In this document: positions 1-8,198 of the stretch, in pieces
How positions within the stretch are numbered: position 1 is the stretch's first letter
How the letters are laid out: every line of letters starts with the position of its first letter
Assembly: GCA_025454255.1 (NCBI GenBank)
Contig: JALOOU010000016.1
Span: 1 to 41,397 of the forward strand
Length of the DNA: 41,397 nt
Reading direction: 5' to 3'
Source of the DNA: Desulfobacterales bacterium
GTDB taxonomy: Bacteria > Desulfobacterota > Desulfobacteria > Desulfobacterales > SpSt-501
Translations under genes and position numbers: made by a program
The notes under the pieces: generated by a model
Told to the model about the DNA's origin: nothing
The model's input: the letters and a program-made list of their open reading frames with translations, nothing else
The model's database searches: none

Positions 1-1593
1 TATGGGCGCGATGTTGAACTTCTCCACCAGCACGTTGAGCACGTTGGGCGTGAGGAAGGCCGGCAGGCTCGGCCCCAGGCGGATGTTCTTGATGCCCAGG
101 TAGAGCAGGGTCAACAGGATCGCCACCGCTTTCTGCTCATACCAGGAGAGGATCATCGAGAGCGGCAGGTCGTTCACCCCGCAGTTGAAGGCCTTGGAGA
201 GCGCCACGGCGATCTGGATGGCCGAGTAGGCGTCGTTGCACTGGCCGATGTCGAGCAGCCGGGGGATGCCGTCGATGGCGCCGAGCTCCTGGTCGAAGAA
301 GCGGAACTTGCCGCAGGCGAGCGTCAGCACGACGCAATCCTGCGGGACCTTTTCGACGAACTCGGTGTAGTAGCTGCGCCCCGGTTTGGCGCCGTCGCAT
401 CCGCCGACCAGGAAGAAATGCTTGATCTTGCCGGCTTTGACCAGCTCGACGACCTTGCCCGCCACGCTCATGACGGTGTTGCGGCCGAAGCCCACCATGA
501 CGTTCTTGCCCGGGGCGTCCGCACTGAAGCCGGGCAGCGCGAGCGCCTTCTCGATCACCGGCGCGAAGTTCTTGTCGGCGATGTGGCGCACCCCCGGCCA
601 GCCCACCAGGCCCGTGGTGAAGATGTTGTCCCGGTAGGCATCGGTCGGTTTCTGGATGCAATTGGTGGTCATCAGGATCGAGCCGGGAAATTGGCCGAAC
701 TCCTTGGCCTGGTTCTGCCAGGCCGTTCCGTAGTGGCCGAAGAGGTGGGGATGCTTCTGCTTCAGCTCGGGGTATCCATGGCAGGGGAGCATCTCTCCGT
801 GCGTGTAGACGAAGATCCCCTTGCCGGCGCTCTGCTTGAGGAGCTCCTCCAGATCCTTCAGGTCGTGGCCCGATACCAGGATGGCCTTGCCTTTTTTGTG
901 GCCCAGCGGGACCTGGGTCGGCGTGGGGTGGCCGTAGGTGCCGGTGTTGCCGGCATCGAGCAGCTCCATCGCCTTCAGGTTCGCCTCGCCGCAGCGCAGC
1001 ACCAGCCCCAACGCGTCGTTCACCCCGAGCGTCGGATTCAACGTGGCGGCCAGCGCCTCGTGGATGAAGGCGTAGATGCCCTCGTCCCTCTGGCCCAGGA
1101 TCCAGGCGTGGTCGGCGTAGGCGGCGACCCCTTTCAGTCCGTAGACCAGAAGCTCCCGCAAGGCCTGCGCATCGGCGTCTGCGGCCGGGGCCTTCACGCC
1201 GCCGGTCTTCTCGCCCTGTGCCACCAGGGCGTCGAGGGAGGCGGCGGGAACGAATGCGGCCGCCGCGTGGTCGAAATCGGTTTTGCCGCCGGCCTGCTTT
1301 ATCTTGGACTTCAACTCGTCGCGCAGCGCCGCGCAGCGGCTGGCCAGCGCCTGGAAGCGGGCGGGGTCGAAGTCCACGTTGGTCAGGGTGGAGAAGGTGG
1401 CCTCAAGGGTGAAGCGGTTCACCGCGGTCAGGTCGATGGTGTGTTTGCGCGCCTCGTTGGCGACCAGCGCAAGCCCTTTCAACGCGTAGACAAGCAGGTC
1501 CTGCAGGGCGGCGACCTCCGCGTTTTTGCCGCACACGCCGATCTTGGTGCAGCCTTCCCCCTTGGCGGTCTGTTCGCATTGGTAACAAAACAT
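1..1593 (-). CDS. hcp: Hybrid cluster protein (hydroxylamine reductase), 3' end outside window
   Basis: Cytoplasmic iron-sulfur enzyme that reduces hydroxylamine or, as now favoured for the family, nitric oxide, protecting anaerobes from nitrosative stress. The frame is open from the ATG at 1593 to the window edge, giving 531 residues of an expected 535-555. The N-terminus begins MFCYQCEQTAKGEGC and has cysteines at 3, 6, 15 and 21, the compact CX2CX8CX5C spacing of strict-anaerobe Hcp rather than the enterobacterial type. Hybrid-cluster segments such as LVGGCDG, LACGKFRF and DIGQCNDAY follow in the same frame; I checked phase near 240 and 741 and saw no frameshift. An AAAGGAGAG ribosome site precedes the ATG. 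The gene is divergent from a Crp/Fnr regulator, which probably controls it. Only the last few codons are missing. Confidence 0.96.
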   Translation of the reverse strand, partial: MFCYQCEQTAKGEGCTKIGVCGKNAEVAALQDLLVYALKGLALVANEARKHTIDLTAVNRFTLEATFSTLTNVDFDPARFQALASRCAALRDELKSKIKQAGGKTDFDHAAAAFVPAASLDALVAQGEKTGGVKAPAADADAQALRELLVYGLKGVAAYADHAWILGQRDEGIYAFIHEALAATLNPTLGVNDALGLVLRCGEANLKAMELLDAGNTGTYGHPTPTQVPLGHKKGKAILVSGHDLKDLEELLKQSAGKGIFVYTHGEMLPCHGYPELKQKHPHLFGHYGTAWQNQAKEFGQFPGSILMTTNCIQKPTDAYRDNIFTTGLVGWPGVRHIADKNFAPVIEKALALPGFSADAPGKNVMVGFGRNTVMSVAGKVVELVKAGKIKHFFLVGGCDGAKPGRSYYTEFVEKVPQDCVVLTLACGKFRFFDQELGAIDGIPRLLDIGQCNDAYSAIQIAVALSKAFNCGVNDLPLSMILSWYEQKAVAILLTLLYLGIKNIRLGPSLPAFLTPNVLNVLVEKFNIAPI

Positions 1594-1693
1594 GGCACTC
1601 TCCTTTCTGCTCTCGTTGGGGTTGAGGTTCGACTTCGAATTTCAACACGGCGTTCAGCATGGGTGCAGGATAGCCGAAGGGCCCCCCCTGCGC

Positions 1694-1709
1694 TTTGACC
1701 TACATCAAA
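1694..1709. promoter_or_regulatory. FNR/HcpR-like operator between hcp and the Crp-family gene
   Basis: The 16-base sequence TTTGACCTACATCAAA has inverted TTTGA/TCAAA arms. It differs from the FNR consensus TTGAT-N4-ATCAA at one arm base. It lies about 100 bases upstream of hcp and 90 bases upstream of the divergent regulator, so it could serve both. The regulator has an ExxSR recognition helix, which in FNR-type proteins reads TTGA half-sites. Confidence 0.6.
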
Positions 1710-1799
1710 TTCCGGAAATTCTTTCATTCATAAATCGTTCCTATTCGCAACCGCCTAAAACCTTGACAAATTGAGCCGTAGCTGCGAGAGAGGCTATCC

Positions 1800-2489
1800 A
1801 TGGGAAACGCACGCTCGCTGCTCGCATCGATCCCGTTTTTCAGCGGACTGAGCGCCGAACAGCTTCTCGAAGTCGGACGGGTCGCGCTCGAGAAACACTT
1901 CGCTAAAGGGGAGATCATCTTCTCCGAAGGCGACGAGGGCGAGGGTTTTTACCTGATCATCGAAGGCACGGTCAAAGTGTTCAAGCTCTCCCCCGAGGGC
2001 AAGGAGCACATTCTCCACCTTTTCTCGGCGGGCCGGATCTTCGGGGAGGTCCCGGTTTTCGCCGGCGAGCATTTTCCGGCCAATGCCGAGGCCATCGCCG
2101 ACACCCGCGTCCTGTTTTTCCCCCGCTCGGGCTTCCTGTCCCTGATCCAGAAGAACCCGGTGCTCGCCATGAAGATGCTGGCGGACCTCTCCCACAAGCT
2201 CCGGCTCTTCACCTCTCAGATCGAAAATCTCTCGCTCAAGGAGATCCCCGCGCGCCTGGCGGCCTATCTGCTCTTCGTGGCCGATGAGCAGGGCCGGGGC
2301 GGGTTCGTCGATTTGCAGATCTCAAAGGGCCAGCTGGCCAGCCTGCTCGGGACCATCCCGGAAACGCTCTCCAGGGTGTTCGCCAAGCTCTCCACGCAGA
2401 AGCTCATCCGGGTGGAGGGCCGCAAGATCGTCCTTATGGATGCGGCGGGTCTCAGAGAGCTGGCCGAGGCCGGCAAGGGATCGGTCTGA
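1800..2489 (+). CDS. Crp/Fnr-family regulator, HcpR-like
   Basis: Transcription factor of 229 residues. Residues 12-125 form a cyclic-nucleotide-binding-like beta-roll sensor (GEIIFSEGDEGEGFYLIIEG). A dimerisation helix covers about 120-145 and a winged helix-turn-helix about 150-213 (SKGQLASLLGTIPETLSRV). The recognition helix carries E188, S191 and R192, the ExxSR pattern of FNR and CRP. There is no N-terminal cysteine cluster, so it is not an oxygen-sensing FNR. Divergence from hcp and the TTTGAC/ATCAAA site between them point to HcpR, the nitrosative-stress regulator of Desulfovibrio and relatives, which is reported to sense NO through haem. The HcpR assignment comes from context and recognition residues; another Crp/Fnr subfamily is possible. 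The ATG at 1800 is preceded by a purine-rich GAGAGAGG. Confidence 0.85.
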   Translation: MGNARSLLASIPFFSGLSAEQLLEVGRVALEKHFAKGEIIFSEGDEGEGFYLIIEGTVKVFKLSPEGKEHILHLFSAGRIFGEVPVFAGEHFPANAEAIADTRVLFFPRSGFLSLIQKNPVLAMKMLADLSHKLRLFTSQIENLSLKEIPARLAAYLLFVADEQGRGGFVDLQISKGQLASLLGTIPETLSRVFAKLSTQKLIRVEGRKIVLMDAAGLRELAEAGKGSV

Positions 2490-2533
2490 CCAAAGCCGCC
2501 GGGCGTCAGCGCCCTGTCTTGAACGCATCGTCC

Positions 2534-2572
2534 TTGACAGAGAGCGCTGCCGGATACTACTTAATTTAAGTA
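2534..2572 (+). promoter_or_regulatory. Promoter with 15-bp palindromic operator, apparently leaderless
   Basis: A consensus -35 TTGACA lies at 2534-2539. A perfect odd palindrome TACTTAA-T-TTAAGTA occupies 2558-2572, and its left arm TACTTA, 18 bases from the -35, could be the -10. The palindrome ends on the A of the ATG at 2572, so a repressor bound here would cover both the -10 and the start site. The predicted transcription start is within 2-3 bases of the ATG. Confidence 0.5.
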
Positions 2573-2961
2573 TGATTTCATCCGCATTCAAAATTTTGGC
2601 CGTCTCTTTCATGCTGGTCTGCTTCGCGTCGAGCTCCGCGCTCGCCTGCACGGGGTCTGAGGCGTGCGGCATGCCGTGCTGCCGTTCGAGCTCGAACGAC
2701 TGCGGGCATAAGGACCCCGGTGCCGGTCCGCCGAATGGCTGCGATGCATCGGGCGCCGGTGCCACCGTCTGCAGCCAGGGGAACAGGGATGTCGCCTCCT
2801 CCCACGCTGTCCAGGCGGGGTTCAGTGTCCCCCCAGCCACGGTCGAAGGTGCGGATGCGCTCCCGGCGGATCATGCGCGTACACGGTACGCCGGGCGCGC
2901 GGAAGAGAAGCTGCCCCTCAAAACGCCTCGCTATCTCCAGATCCACATTCTGCTGATCTGA
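2572..2961 (+). CDS. Small Cys-rich exported protein, function unknown
   Basis: Predicted 129 residues. Residues 1-24 look like a signal peptide: ISSAFK, a hydrophobic core LAVSFMLVCFASSSA, and an ALA-type cleavage site. The mature protein starts CTGSEACGMPCC and has further cysteines in NDCGHKDP, NGC and VCSQ, roughly seven or eight in a short chain. The remainder is low-complexity with no recognised domain. It sits just upstream of the DUF2318/ABC cluster and behind a palindromic operator, so a periplasmic metal-binding or redox role is a reasonable guess from context. No Shine-Dalgarno precedes the ATG; either the message is leaderless or translation starts at the internal Met14, which would shorten the signal peptide. 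The gene itself is moderately supported. Confidence 0.5.
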   Translation: MISSAFKILAVSFMLVCFASSSALACTGSEACGMPCCRSSSNDCGHKDPGAGPPNGCDASGAGATVCSQGNRDVASSHAVQAGFSVPPATVEGADALPADHARTRYAGRAEEKLPLKTPRYLQIHILLI

Positions 2962-2995
2962 TCCGTTTCATCGATTTACCCGATAGAATTCCCAA

Positions 2996-3021
2996 GCGGC
3001 GGCACCGCGCGTGTCCGCCGC
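2996..3021 (+). terminator. GC stem-loop after the Cys-rich gene
   Basis: A 7-bp stem, GCGGCGG (2996-3002) with CCGCCGC (3015-3021), and a 12-base loop. It lies 35 bases after the stop codon and before the DUF2318 gene. There is no T-run, so termination or attenuation is only possible, not shown. Confidence 0.3.
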
Positions 3022-3141
3022 GCACTCATGCGGCCGGGGCTGTGCGCGGCGCTCCCGATCCGTTGTCAAGGAACCGGGGGCGAAGGCTGGCCAGCATCGA
3101 ATTGGAACGAACATCATTTGCCTTCAAGGAGGAGCAAGAAC

Positions 3142-3693
3142 ATGTCGACACGGTTTGATGAAAAACTCGCGGCCAAGAAGGCCGCCGTCATCGGAGCGCG
3201 GCGCCGAAACCGACTGCCGCTGTGGGGTGCGGGGGCGGCCTTTGTGCTGGTGCTGGCAGCCGCCGGCGCCGGATACCTCTATTTCGGCGACGCTCCGGAT
3301 GCGCCGGCGCCGGCCGCGGAGGGCAGCGTCGCCGAGGGCATGGTAACCCTGCCGGCGGCGCGGTTCGACGACGGCAAGGCGCATTTTTTCGAACACCGGC
3401 AGGGCGGGGTCGCCATCCGCTATTTCGTGGTCAAGAGCCCCGACGGCGTGCTGCGGGCGGCCTTCGATGCCTGCGACGTATGTTGGCCGGCCGGCAAAGG
3501 GTATGCCCAGGAGGGCGACACCATGGTGTGCCGCAACTGCGGCCTGCGGTTTGATTCCAACCGGGTGAACGAGGTCAAGGGAGGGTGCAACCCGGCACCT
3601 CTCCAGCGCAGGGTGGAAGACGGCAAGCTCCTCATCCGCGTCAGCGACATCCTCGAGGGGCGAGGGTATTTCGATTTTTCCAAGAGGGGGTGA
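3142..3693 (+). CDS. DUF2318 membrane protein, putative metal/redox partner of ABC exporter
   Basis: Predicted 183 residues. The chosen ATG follows a strong AAGGAGG at 3126-3132. A basic N-terminus leads into one membrane helix at about 27-47 (WGAGAAFVLVLAAAGAGYLY), placing the rest outside the cytoplasmic membrane. The C-terminal half carries the DUF2318 signature: FDACDVCWPAGKGY followed by MVCRNCGLRF and later a GGCNP cysteine, i.e. two CXXC pairs likely to bind iron-sulfur or another metal. In Campylobacter the homologous protein sits in the p19 iron-uptake operon with FTR1, P19, two FtsX-type permeases and an ATPase. Here it is followed after 3 bases by one permease and the ATPase, with no P19 or FTR1 in view. 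A role in moving metal or electrons across the membrane is inferred. Confidence 0.85.
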   Translation: MSTRFDEKLAAKKAAVIGARRRNRLPLWGAGAAFVLVLAAAGAGYLYFGDAPDAPAPAAEGSVAEGMVTLPAARFDDGKAHFFEHRQGGVAIRYFVVKSPDGVLRAAFDACDVCWPAGKGYAQEGDTMVCRNCGLRFDSNRVNEVKGGCNPAPLQRRVEDGKLLIRVSDILEGRGYFDFSKRG

Positions 3694-3696
3694 GCC

Positions 3697-4854
3697 ATGA
3701 CCCTGCAATGGATAGCGATCCGCAACCTCATGCGCCGCAGGGGCAAGGCGGCGTTCATCCTGGCCGGCCTGGTGATCGGGATCGGGACCGCGGTCGGCAT
3801 CGTCTCGTACGTAAACGCCGTGACCCACGACATCCTCCACAAGCTCGAGCAGTACGGCGCCAACATCCTGATCGTGCCGCGCACCGAAAACCTGGCCCTC
3901 AGCTACGGGGGGCTCTCCCTCGGAGGGGTCTCCTTCGAGCTGGAGGAGCTGCGCGAATCGGAGCTGGCCGCTCTCGCCTCCATCCCCAACGCGGGCAACA
4001 TCGCCGCCTTGGGGCCCATGGTGCTGGGGGTCGCTGCGGTGGAGGGACGGCGCATCCTCATGGCGGGCGTCGATTTTTCGGCGGCGGGAATTCTCAAGCC
4101 CTGGTGGGAGGTGCGCGGGCGGATCCCGGCGCAGGACGAAGTGCTGTTGGGGGCCGAGGCGGCCCGAGTGCTCAACCTCGGCATCGGGGACCGCCTGCCG
4201 GTCGGCGGTAGAAGCCTGGCGATTGCGGGAGTTCTCGCGCCGACCGGATCCCAGGACGATCACCTCGCGTTTACGAACCTCGCCGACGCGCAGGCGGCGT
4301 TCGACAAGCCCGGCCGAATCTCTATGGCCGAGGTGGCGGCATTGTGCAAGGACTGCCCCATCGAGGAGATGGTGCTGCAGATTTCCGCGGCGCTTCCCCG
4401 CGCCAAGGTCATGGCCATCCAGCAGGTGGTCCAGAGCCGCATGGAGATGCTCGCGCAGTTCAAAAAATTTGCCTACGGGATTTCAGCCGTCGTTTTGTTG
4501 ATCGGCAGCCTCGTGGTGCTGGTGACCATGATGGGCAGCGTTCGGGAGCGCACCGACGAAATAGGCATTTTTCGGGCCATCGGGTTCCGGCGGTCGCACA
4601 TCATGCGGATTGTTTTTCTGGAAGCAGGCCTCCTTTCGTTGTTGGCCGGTGTATTGGGCTATGGCCTGGGTCTGGCGGCGGTGCAGGTGGCGCTAAGCGC
4701 CTCGGCAGAGGGGCATGCGGTGCATCTGCCCCTTTCTCCGGAGACGGCCCTGGGGGCTCTGGCCCTGGCATTGTCGCTGGGGCTTCTGGCCAGTGCCTAC
4801 CCGGCCGCACTGGCCGCCCGGATGGACCCGAACGACGCCCTGCGTTCGCTTTGA
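3697..4854 (+). CDS. ABC transporter permease, FtsX/MacB type
   Basis: Membrane subunit of 385 residues. It has the MacB/FtsX topology: one N-terminal transmembrane helix at about 17-40 (AAFILAGLVIGIGTAVGIV), a large extracytoplasmic MacB-PCD-like domain to about residue 255, then three C-terminal helices. The first of these (SAVVLLIGSLVVLVTMMGSV) leads into the coupling segment RERTDEIGIFRAIGFRRSHI, which contacts the ATPase. A GAGGGGG ribosome site lies at the end of the DUF2318 gene and the intergenic gap is 3 bases. Such permeases act mechanically on periplasmic partners rather than moving substrate through a pore. Campylobacter p19 loci carry two permeases; this one has a single permease, so it may homodimerise. 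The permease could alternatively serve lipoproteins, but the DUF2318 neighbour argues for metal or redox work. Confidence 0.88.
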   Translation: MTLQWIAIRNLMRRRGKAAFILAGLVIGIGTAVGIVSYVNAVTHDILHKLEQYGANILIVPRTENLALSYGGLSLGGVSFELEELRESELAALASIPNAGNIAALGPMVLGVAAVEGRRILMAGVDFSAAGILKPWWEVRGRIPAQDEVLLGAEAARVLNLGIGDRLPVGGRSLAIAGVLAPTGSQDDHLAFTNLADAQAAFDKPGRISMAEVAALCKDCPIEEMVLQISAALPRAKVMAIQQVVQSRMEMLAQFKKFAYGISAVVLLIGSLVVLVTMMGSVRERTDEIGIFRAIGFRRSHIMRIVFLEAGLLSLLAGVLGYGLGLAAVQVALSASAEGHAVHLPLSPETALGALALALSLGLLASAYPAALAARMDPNDALRSL

Positions 4855-4866
4855 AAGGAGAGAGAA

Positions 4867-5622
4867 ATGGCCGTCATCGTTGCGGAGAATCTCGTTAAAA
4901 CCTTCGGCCGCGGGGAGTCGGCGGTCGCTGCCGTCGCGGGGATCAGCTTTCGGATCGAACCGGGCGAGTTCGTCAGCATCATGGGCGAATCGGGGGCGGG
5001 CAAATCCACCCTGCTCGGAATGATCGGCGCCATGAATACCCCGAGTTCCGGCAGGCTCGTCGTGGACGACATCGACGTTTACGCGCTGCCCCTGGAGCAG
5101 CAGGCCGACTTCCGCCGGGAGTACCTCGGGTTTGTTTTCCAGGGGTTTCATCTGGTGCCCTACCTCACGGTGCTCGAAAACGTGATGCTGCCCCTGGCCG
5201 TCTCCGGACGCGGCAAAAAAGAGAAGCGGGGGATGGCGGTCGCGGCGCTGTCGCAGGTCGGTCTGGCCGAAAAGGCCCGCCGCCTGCCCGGGGAGATCTC
5301 CGGCGGGGAAAAGGAGCGCGTGGCGGTGGCGCGGGCCATCGTCAACGCGCCGCCCGTGCTCCTGGCTGACGAGCCCACCGGCAATCTGGATTCGCGCAAC
5401 AGCGCCGAGATCATGGCGATGTTCCGCAGGCTGAACGGCTCCGGCATGACGATCCTCATGGTCACCCACAGCCGCGACTGCGCCGTGCATGCCCGCCGGC
5501 GGATGATCGTCTCGGACGGCAGGCTGGTCAGCGACCGGAGCGCGACGGTTGCACCGGAGCTGGCCGCGGCGCCGCCCGCGCCCGGCCGGGTCGCATCCAC
5601 GGCGCGCTGCTTTGCGCCTTGA
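4867..5622 (+). CDS. ABC transporter ATP-binding protein, LolD/MacB type
   Basis: Cytoplasmic ATPase of 251 residues driving the adjacent permease. Visible motifs are Walker A GESGAGKST at about 39-47, a Q-loop in FVFQGFHLVPYLTV, signature ISGGEKERVAVARAI, Walker B VLLADEPTGNLD and the H-loop VTHSRDC. The signature reads ISGGE where most members have LSGGQ, a modest change also seen in some MacB-like proteins. The sequence after the ABC fold (about residue 225 on) is a short Ala/Pro-rich tail. A strong AAAGGAGAG site precedes the ATG and 12 bases separate it from the permease gene, so the three genes form one operon. Confidence 0.92.
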   Translation: MAVIVAENLVKTFGRGESAVAAVAGISFRIEPGEFVSIMGESGAGKSTLLGMIGAMNTPSSGRLVVDDIDVYALPLEQQADFRREYLGFVFQGFHLVPYLTVLENVMLPLAVSGRGKKEKRGMAVAALSQVGLAEKARRLPGEISGGEKERVAVARAIVNAPPVLLADEPTGNLDSRNSAEIMAMFRRLNGSGMTILMVTHSRDCAVHARRRMIVSDGRLVSDRSATVAPELAAAPPAPGRVASTARCFAP

Positions 5623-5646
5623 CGGTCAGGCCTCCCCTGGGCCCGT

Positions 5647-6555
5647 TCACGTTTTTTGGGACTGGGAACTCACCGCCAGCACCGGGCTCGGCGCGTTGCG
5701 CACCACGCGGTCCGTGGTCGAGCCCATGAGCAGGGATTTGACCATGCCGTAGCCGCGGATGCCCAGGACGATCATGTCGATCTCATGGGCCATGGCGTAG
5801 GCGACCAGCTCTTCATAGGGCCGGCCGCGCAAGACCCCGAACTTCAGCGAGCACCAGTTGCGGGCCTCTTCCGGCACGAGGCCTTCGAGCTTCTCCTTCA
5901 CGACATCCGTCAGGACGAATTTTTCGGCCTGCTCGCTGGGGGAGAGGAACTCCTCGTAGACCGGGGGCTCGACGACATGCACCAGGTGCAGTTCGGCCTC
6001 GAACTCCTGGGCCAGGCTAAGGCCGTAGTTGAGCGCCAGCGCCGAGTCGGTCGAAAAGTCGCAGCCGATGAGAATCCTCTTGAGCCGTATCCGCGCCGCT
6101 CCGGCGCCGGGCGGCCCCGGCTCGGCGCCCTGGACCGCGAGCAGGGGGCAATTGAGAATGCGCATCAGCCGCTGGGTGACCGAGCCCAGGACCAGCCGCT
6201 TGAGCCCGGAGCGTCCCCGGGTGGCCGATATGACGAGATCGATCCCCTTCTCCTCGACCAGTCGCGCGATTTCGGTTGCCGGCTGGCCGACGGCGATCAG
6301 CGGTTCCCATTCGATCGGGTGTGGGGCGAGCATTTTCCTGAGCTGCGCGTCGGCCTCCTGCCGGATCCGGTCCTGCTGGCCCACGGGGTCGATCTGGAAC
6401 TCGCCGTAGATGGTGAGGGCGGTTAGATCGATGATGTGGCAGACGTAAAGTTTGGCCCCGAACTCCTGTGCGATCGCCGCGCCGTAGGGCAGCGTACGGT
6501 TGGAAAAATCGGAAAAGTCAGTGGCGCACATGACGTTGTGGAATCGCATCCTCAT
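5647..6555 (-). CDS. Universal stress protein with two tandem UspA domains
   Basis: Predicted 302 residues, start chosen at the ATG 6 bases after AGGAGG. Two UspA alpha/beta domains lie head to tail. Domain 1 (about 1-148) opens with NVMCATDFSDFS and has an ATP-loop variant ATRG-9x-GS in which the first glycine is alanine. Domain 2 (about 158-300) opens with ILIGCDFSTDS and has the full G2xG9xGS motif in GIRGYGMVKSLLMGS. Domain 2 is therefore the better candidate for nucleotide binding. It is the last gene of the archease-rtcB-usp series, 134 bases after rtcB, so co-expression with RNA repair is plausible but not certain. Tandem Usps in other bacteria act in stress survival; no partner can be read here. 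Confidence 0.93.
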   Translation of the reverse strand: MRMRFHNVMCATDFSDFSNRTLPYGAAIAQEFGAKLYVCHIIDLTALTIYGEFQIDPVGQQDRIRQEADAQLRKMLAPHPIEWEPLIAVGQPATEIARLVEEKGIDLVISATRGRSGLKRLVLGSVTQRLMRILNCPLLAVQGAEPGPPGAGAARIRLKRILIGCDFSTDSALALNYGLSLAQEFEAELHLVHVVEPPVYEEFLSPSEQAEKFVLTDVVKEKLEGLVPEEARNWCSLKFGVLRGRPYEELVAYAMAHEIDMIVLGIRGYGMVKSLLMGSTTDRVVRNAPSPVLAVSSQSQKT

Positions 6556-6689
6556 GGCCGGCCTCCTTTCTGTTTGTCCCCTCGAAGGGCGCGTCGCCCT
6601 GGCGTTGACGCCGGCGGCGGCAGCGGCCGATTTTCTGCCCTCCCGGCGGCGAAGCTCCCCCAAGTGGAATGCCCGCTGGTGTTTTGAAA

Positions 6690-8141
6690 TCACCCTTTGA
6701 TGACGGCCAGGGGCTTCAGGCGCGCCACCTGTTTGGCGATTCCGGCCCCGTGGACCACATCCACCACCCGATCGACGTCCTTGTAAGCGCCGGGGGCCTC
6801 TTCGGCCAGTCCGGACAGGCTTCCGGCGCGCACCTGAATACCCTTTGCCTCCAGCTCCCGGCGCAGGTTGTGCCCCTGGACGGATTTCTTGGCGTGGTGC
6901 CGGCTCATGGTGCGGCCGGCGCCATGACAGGTGGAGCCGAAGGAGTGGGCCATGGATGCCTGCGTGCCCAGCAGCACCCAGCTGGCGGTGCCCATGGAGC
7001 CCGGGACCAGCACCGGCTGGCCCGTGCCCCGATAGGCGGGCGGCAGGACCTCCGCGCCGGGGCCGAAGGCCCGGGTGGCGCCCTTGCGATGCACGCACAG
7101 CGGTAGGCTGCGGCCGCCGACCCGGTGAGTTTCGATCTTCGCCATGTTGTGGGCGATGTCGTAGATCTGGTAGAGATGAAAATTGGCCACCTTGCCGGCG
7201 AGCACCTGCTCGAAGCTGCGGCGGATATGAAAGGCGAGCACCTGCCGGTTGGCGAAGGCGTAGTTGGCCGCAGCCTGCATGGCGGCCAGGTAATCCTGCC
7301 CCTCGGGGCTGCTCAACGGGGCGCAGACCAGCTCACGGTCGGGCAGGTCGATTCCGTAGCGGCGCACCGCTTTTTGGTAGAGCTGGACATAGTCGGTGCA
7401 CACCTGGTGCCCCAGCCCCCGCGAGCCGCAGTGGATCTGCGCCACCACCTGGTTGTGAAACAGCCCGATGCGCCGCGCGGCATCTTCATCGACGATGCGC
7501 TCGACGACGTCGATCTCGATGAAGTGATTCCCGGCCCCCAGCGTGCCCACCTGCCCCTGGCCCCGCTCCCGGGCGCGCGGCCCGACCTTGGATGCATCCG
7601 CACCCGCCAGGCGGCCGCCCTCCTCCGTGCGCTCGAGGTCCTCCGGACCGGCGAACCCGCGCCGGAGCGCCCAGAGGGCCCCGTTTTCCAGCACGTCGTC
7701 CAGTTCGCGCGATTTGAGCTTGACCTGCCCGCCCCGGCCGACGCCGCTGGGGCAGTTGGTGAAAAGGGCGGAGGCCAACTGATCCAGGTGCGGGGCGACA
7801 GCCTCGGATTCGAGGCGGCTGGCCAGCAGCCGCACCCCGCAGTTGATGTCGTAGCCGACCCCGCCGGGGGAGATGACGCCGTCGGGCAGGGCCGTGGCGA
7901 CGACCCCGCCGATGGGGAACCCATACCCCTGGTGGATGTCCGGCATGGCCAGCGCATACCCGGCGATTCCCGGCAGGGCGGCGGTGTTCACCAGCTGCTC
8001 GAGGCTGCGGTCGCCATCCAGCCCTCTCAGCAGCTCTTCATCGGCGTAGAAGCGCGCCGGCGCCCGCATGTCCGGACGATAGCCGGCCGGCAGTTCGTAG
8101 AGGAACTCGTCGATGCGAGTGAAGTCGCGTGTGCTGACCAT
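6690..8141 (-). CDS. rtcB: RNA-splicing ligase RtcB
   Basis: GTP- and Mn-dependent ligase joining 2',3'-cyclic phosphate (3'-phosphate) RNA ends to 5'-OH ends, used in RNA repair in bacteria and tRNA splicing in archaea and animals. The 483-residue length matches the family. All expected metal ligands are visible: D98 and C101 in [11 protein letters not shown]206 in [11 protein letters not shown]237 in IHCGSRGLG and H331 in DIAHNMA. The histidine that carries the GMP intermediate is H406 in [10 protein letters not shown]. The start has an AAGGGG site 9-10 bases upstream. It lies 57 bases downstream of archease, its activator, so the pair is very likely one functional unit. Confidence 0.96.
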   Translation of the reverse strand: MVSTRDFTRIDEFLYELPAGYRPDMRAPARFYADEELLRGLDGDRSLEQLVNTAALPGIAGYALAMPDIHQGYGFPIGGVVATALPDGVISPGGVGYDINCGVRLLASRLESEAVAPHLDQLASALFTNCPSGVGRGGQVKLKSRELDDVLENGALWALRRGFAGPEDLERTEEGGRLAGADASKVGPRARERGQGQVGTLGAGNHFIEIDVVERIVDEDAARRIGLFHNQVVAQIHCGSRGLGHQVCTDYVQLYQKAVRRYGIDLPDRELVCAPLSSPEGQDYLAAMQAAANYAFANRQVLAFHIRRSFEQVLAGKVANFHLYQIYDIAHNMAKIETHRVGGRSLPLCVHRKGATRAFGPGAEVLPPAYRGTGQPVLVPGSMGTASWVLLGTQASMAHSFGSTCHGAGRTMSRHHAKKSVQGHNLRRELEAKGIQVRAGSLSGLAEEAPGAYKDVDRVVDVVHGAGIAKQVARLKPLAVIKG

Positions 8142-8198
8142 TGATGGTTTTCCCCTTGCAACGCCGGTTGCACCCGAGCCGCCGGGACGGCGCGAACG

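Noticed and set aside
418-1698. A 426-codon open frame on the plus strand over hcp
   Set aside because: It is antisense to a clear, motif-complete hcp frame; long shadow frames are expected at this GC content.
1707-1720. AATTCCGGAAATT near-palindrome next to the hcp operator
   Set aside because: Imperfect and short; the adjacent TTTGA/TCAAA site explains the region better.
3124-4263. A 379-codon minus-strand frame opposite DUF2318 and the permease
   Set aside because: No recognisable motif, composition of an antisense shadow, and both plus-strand genes are well supported.
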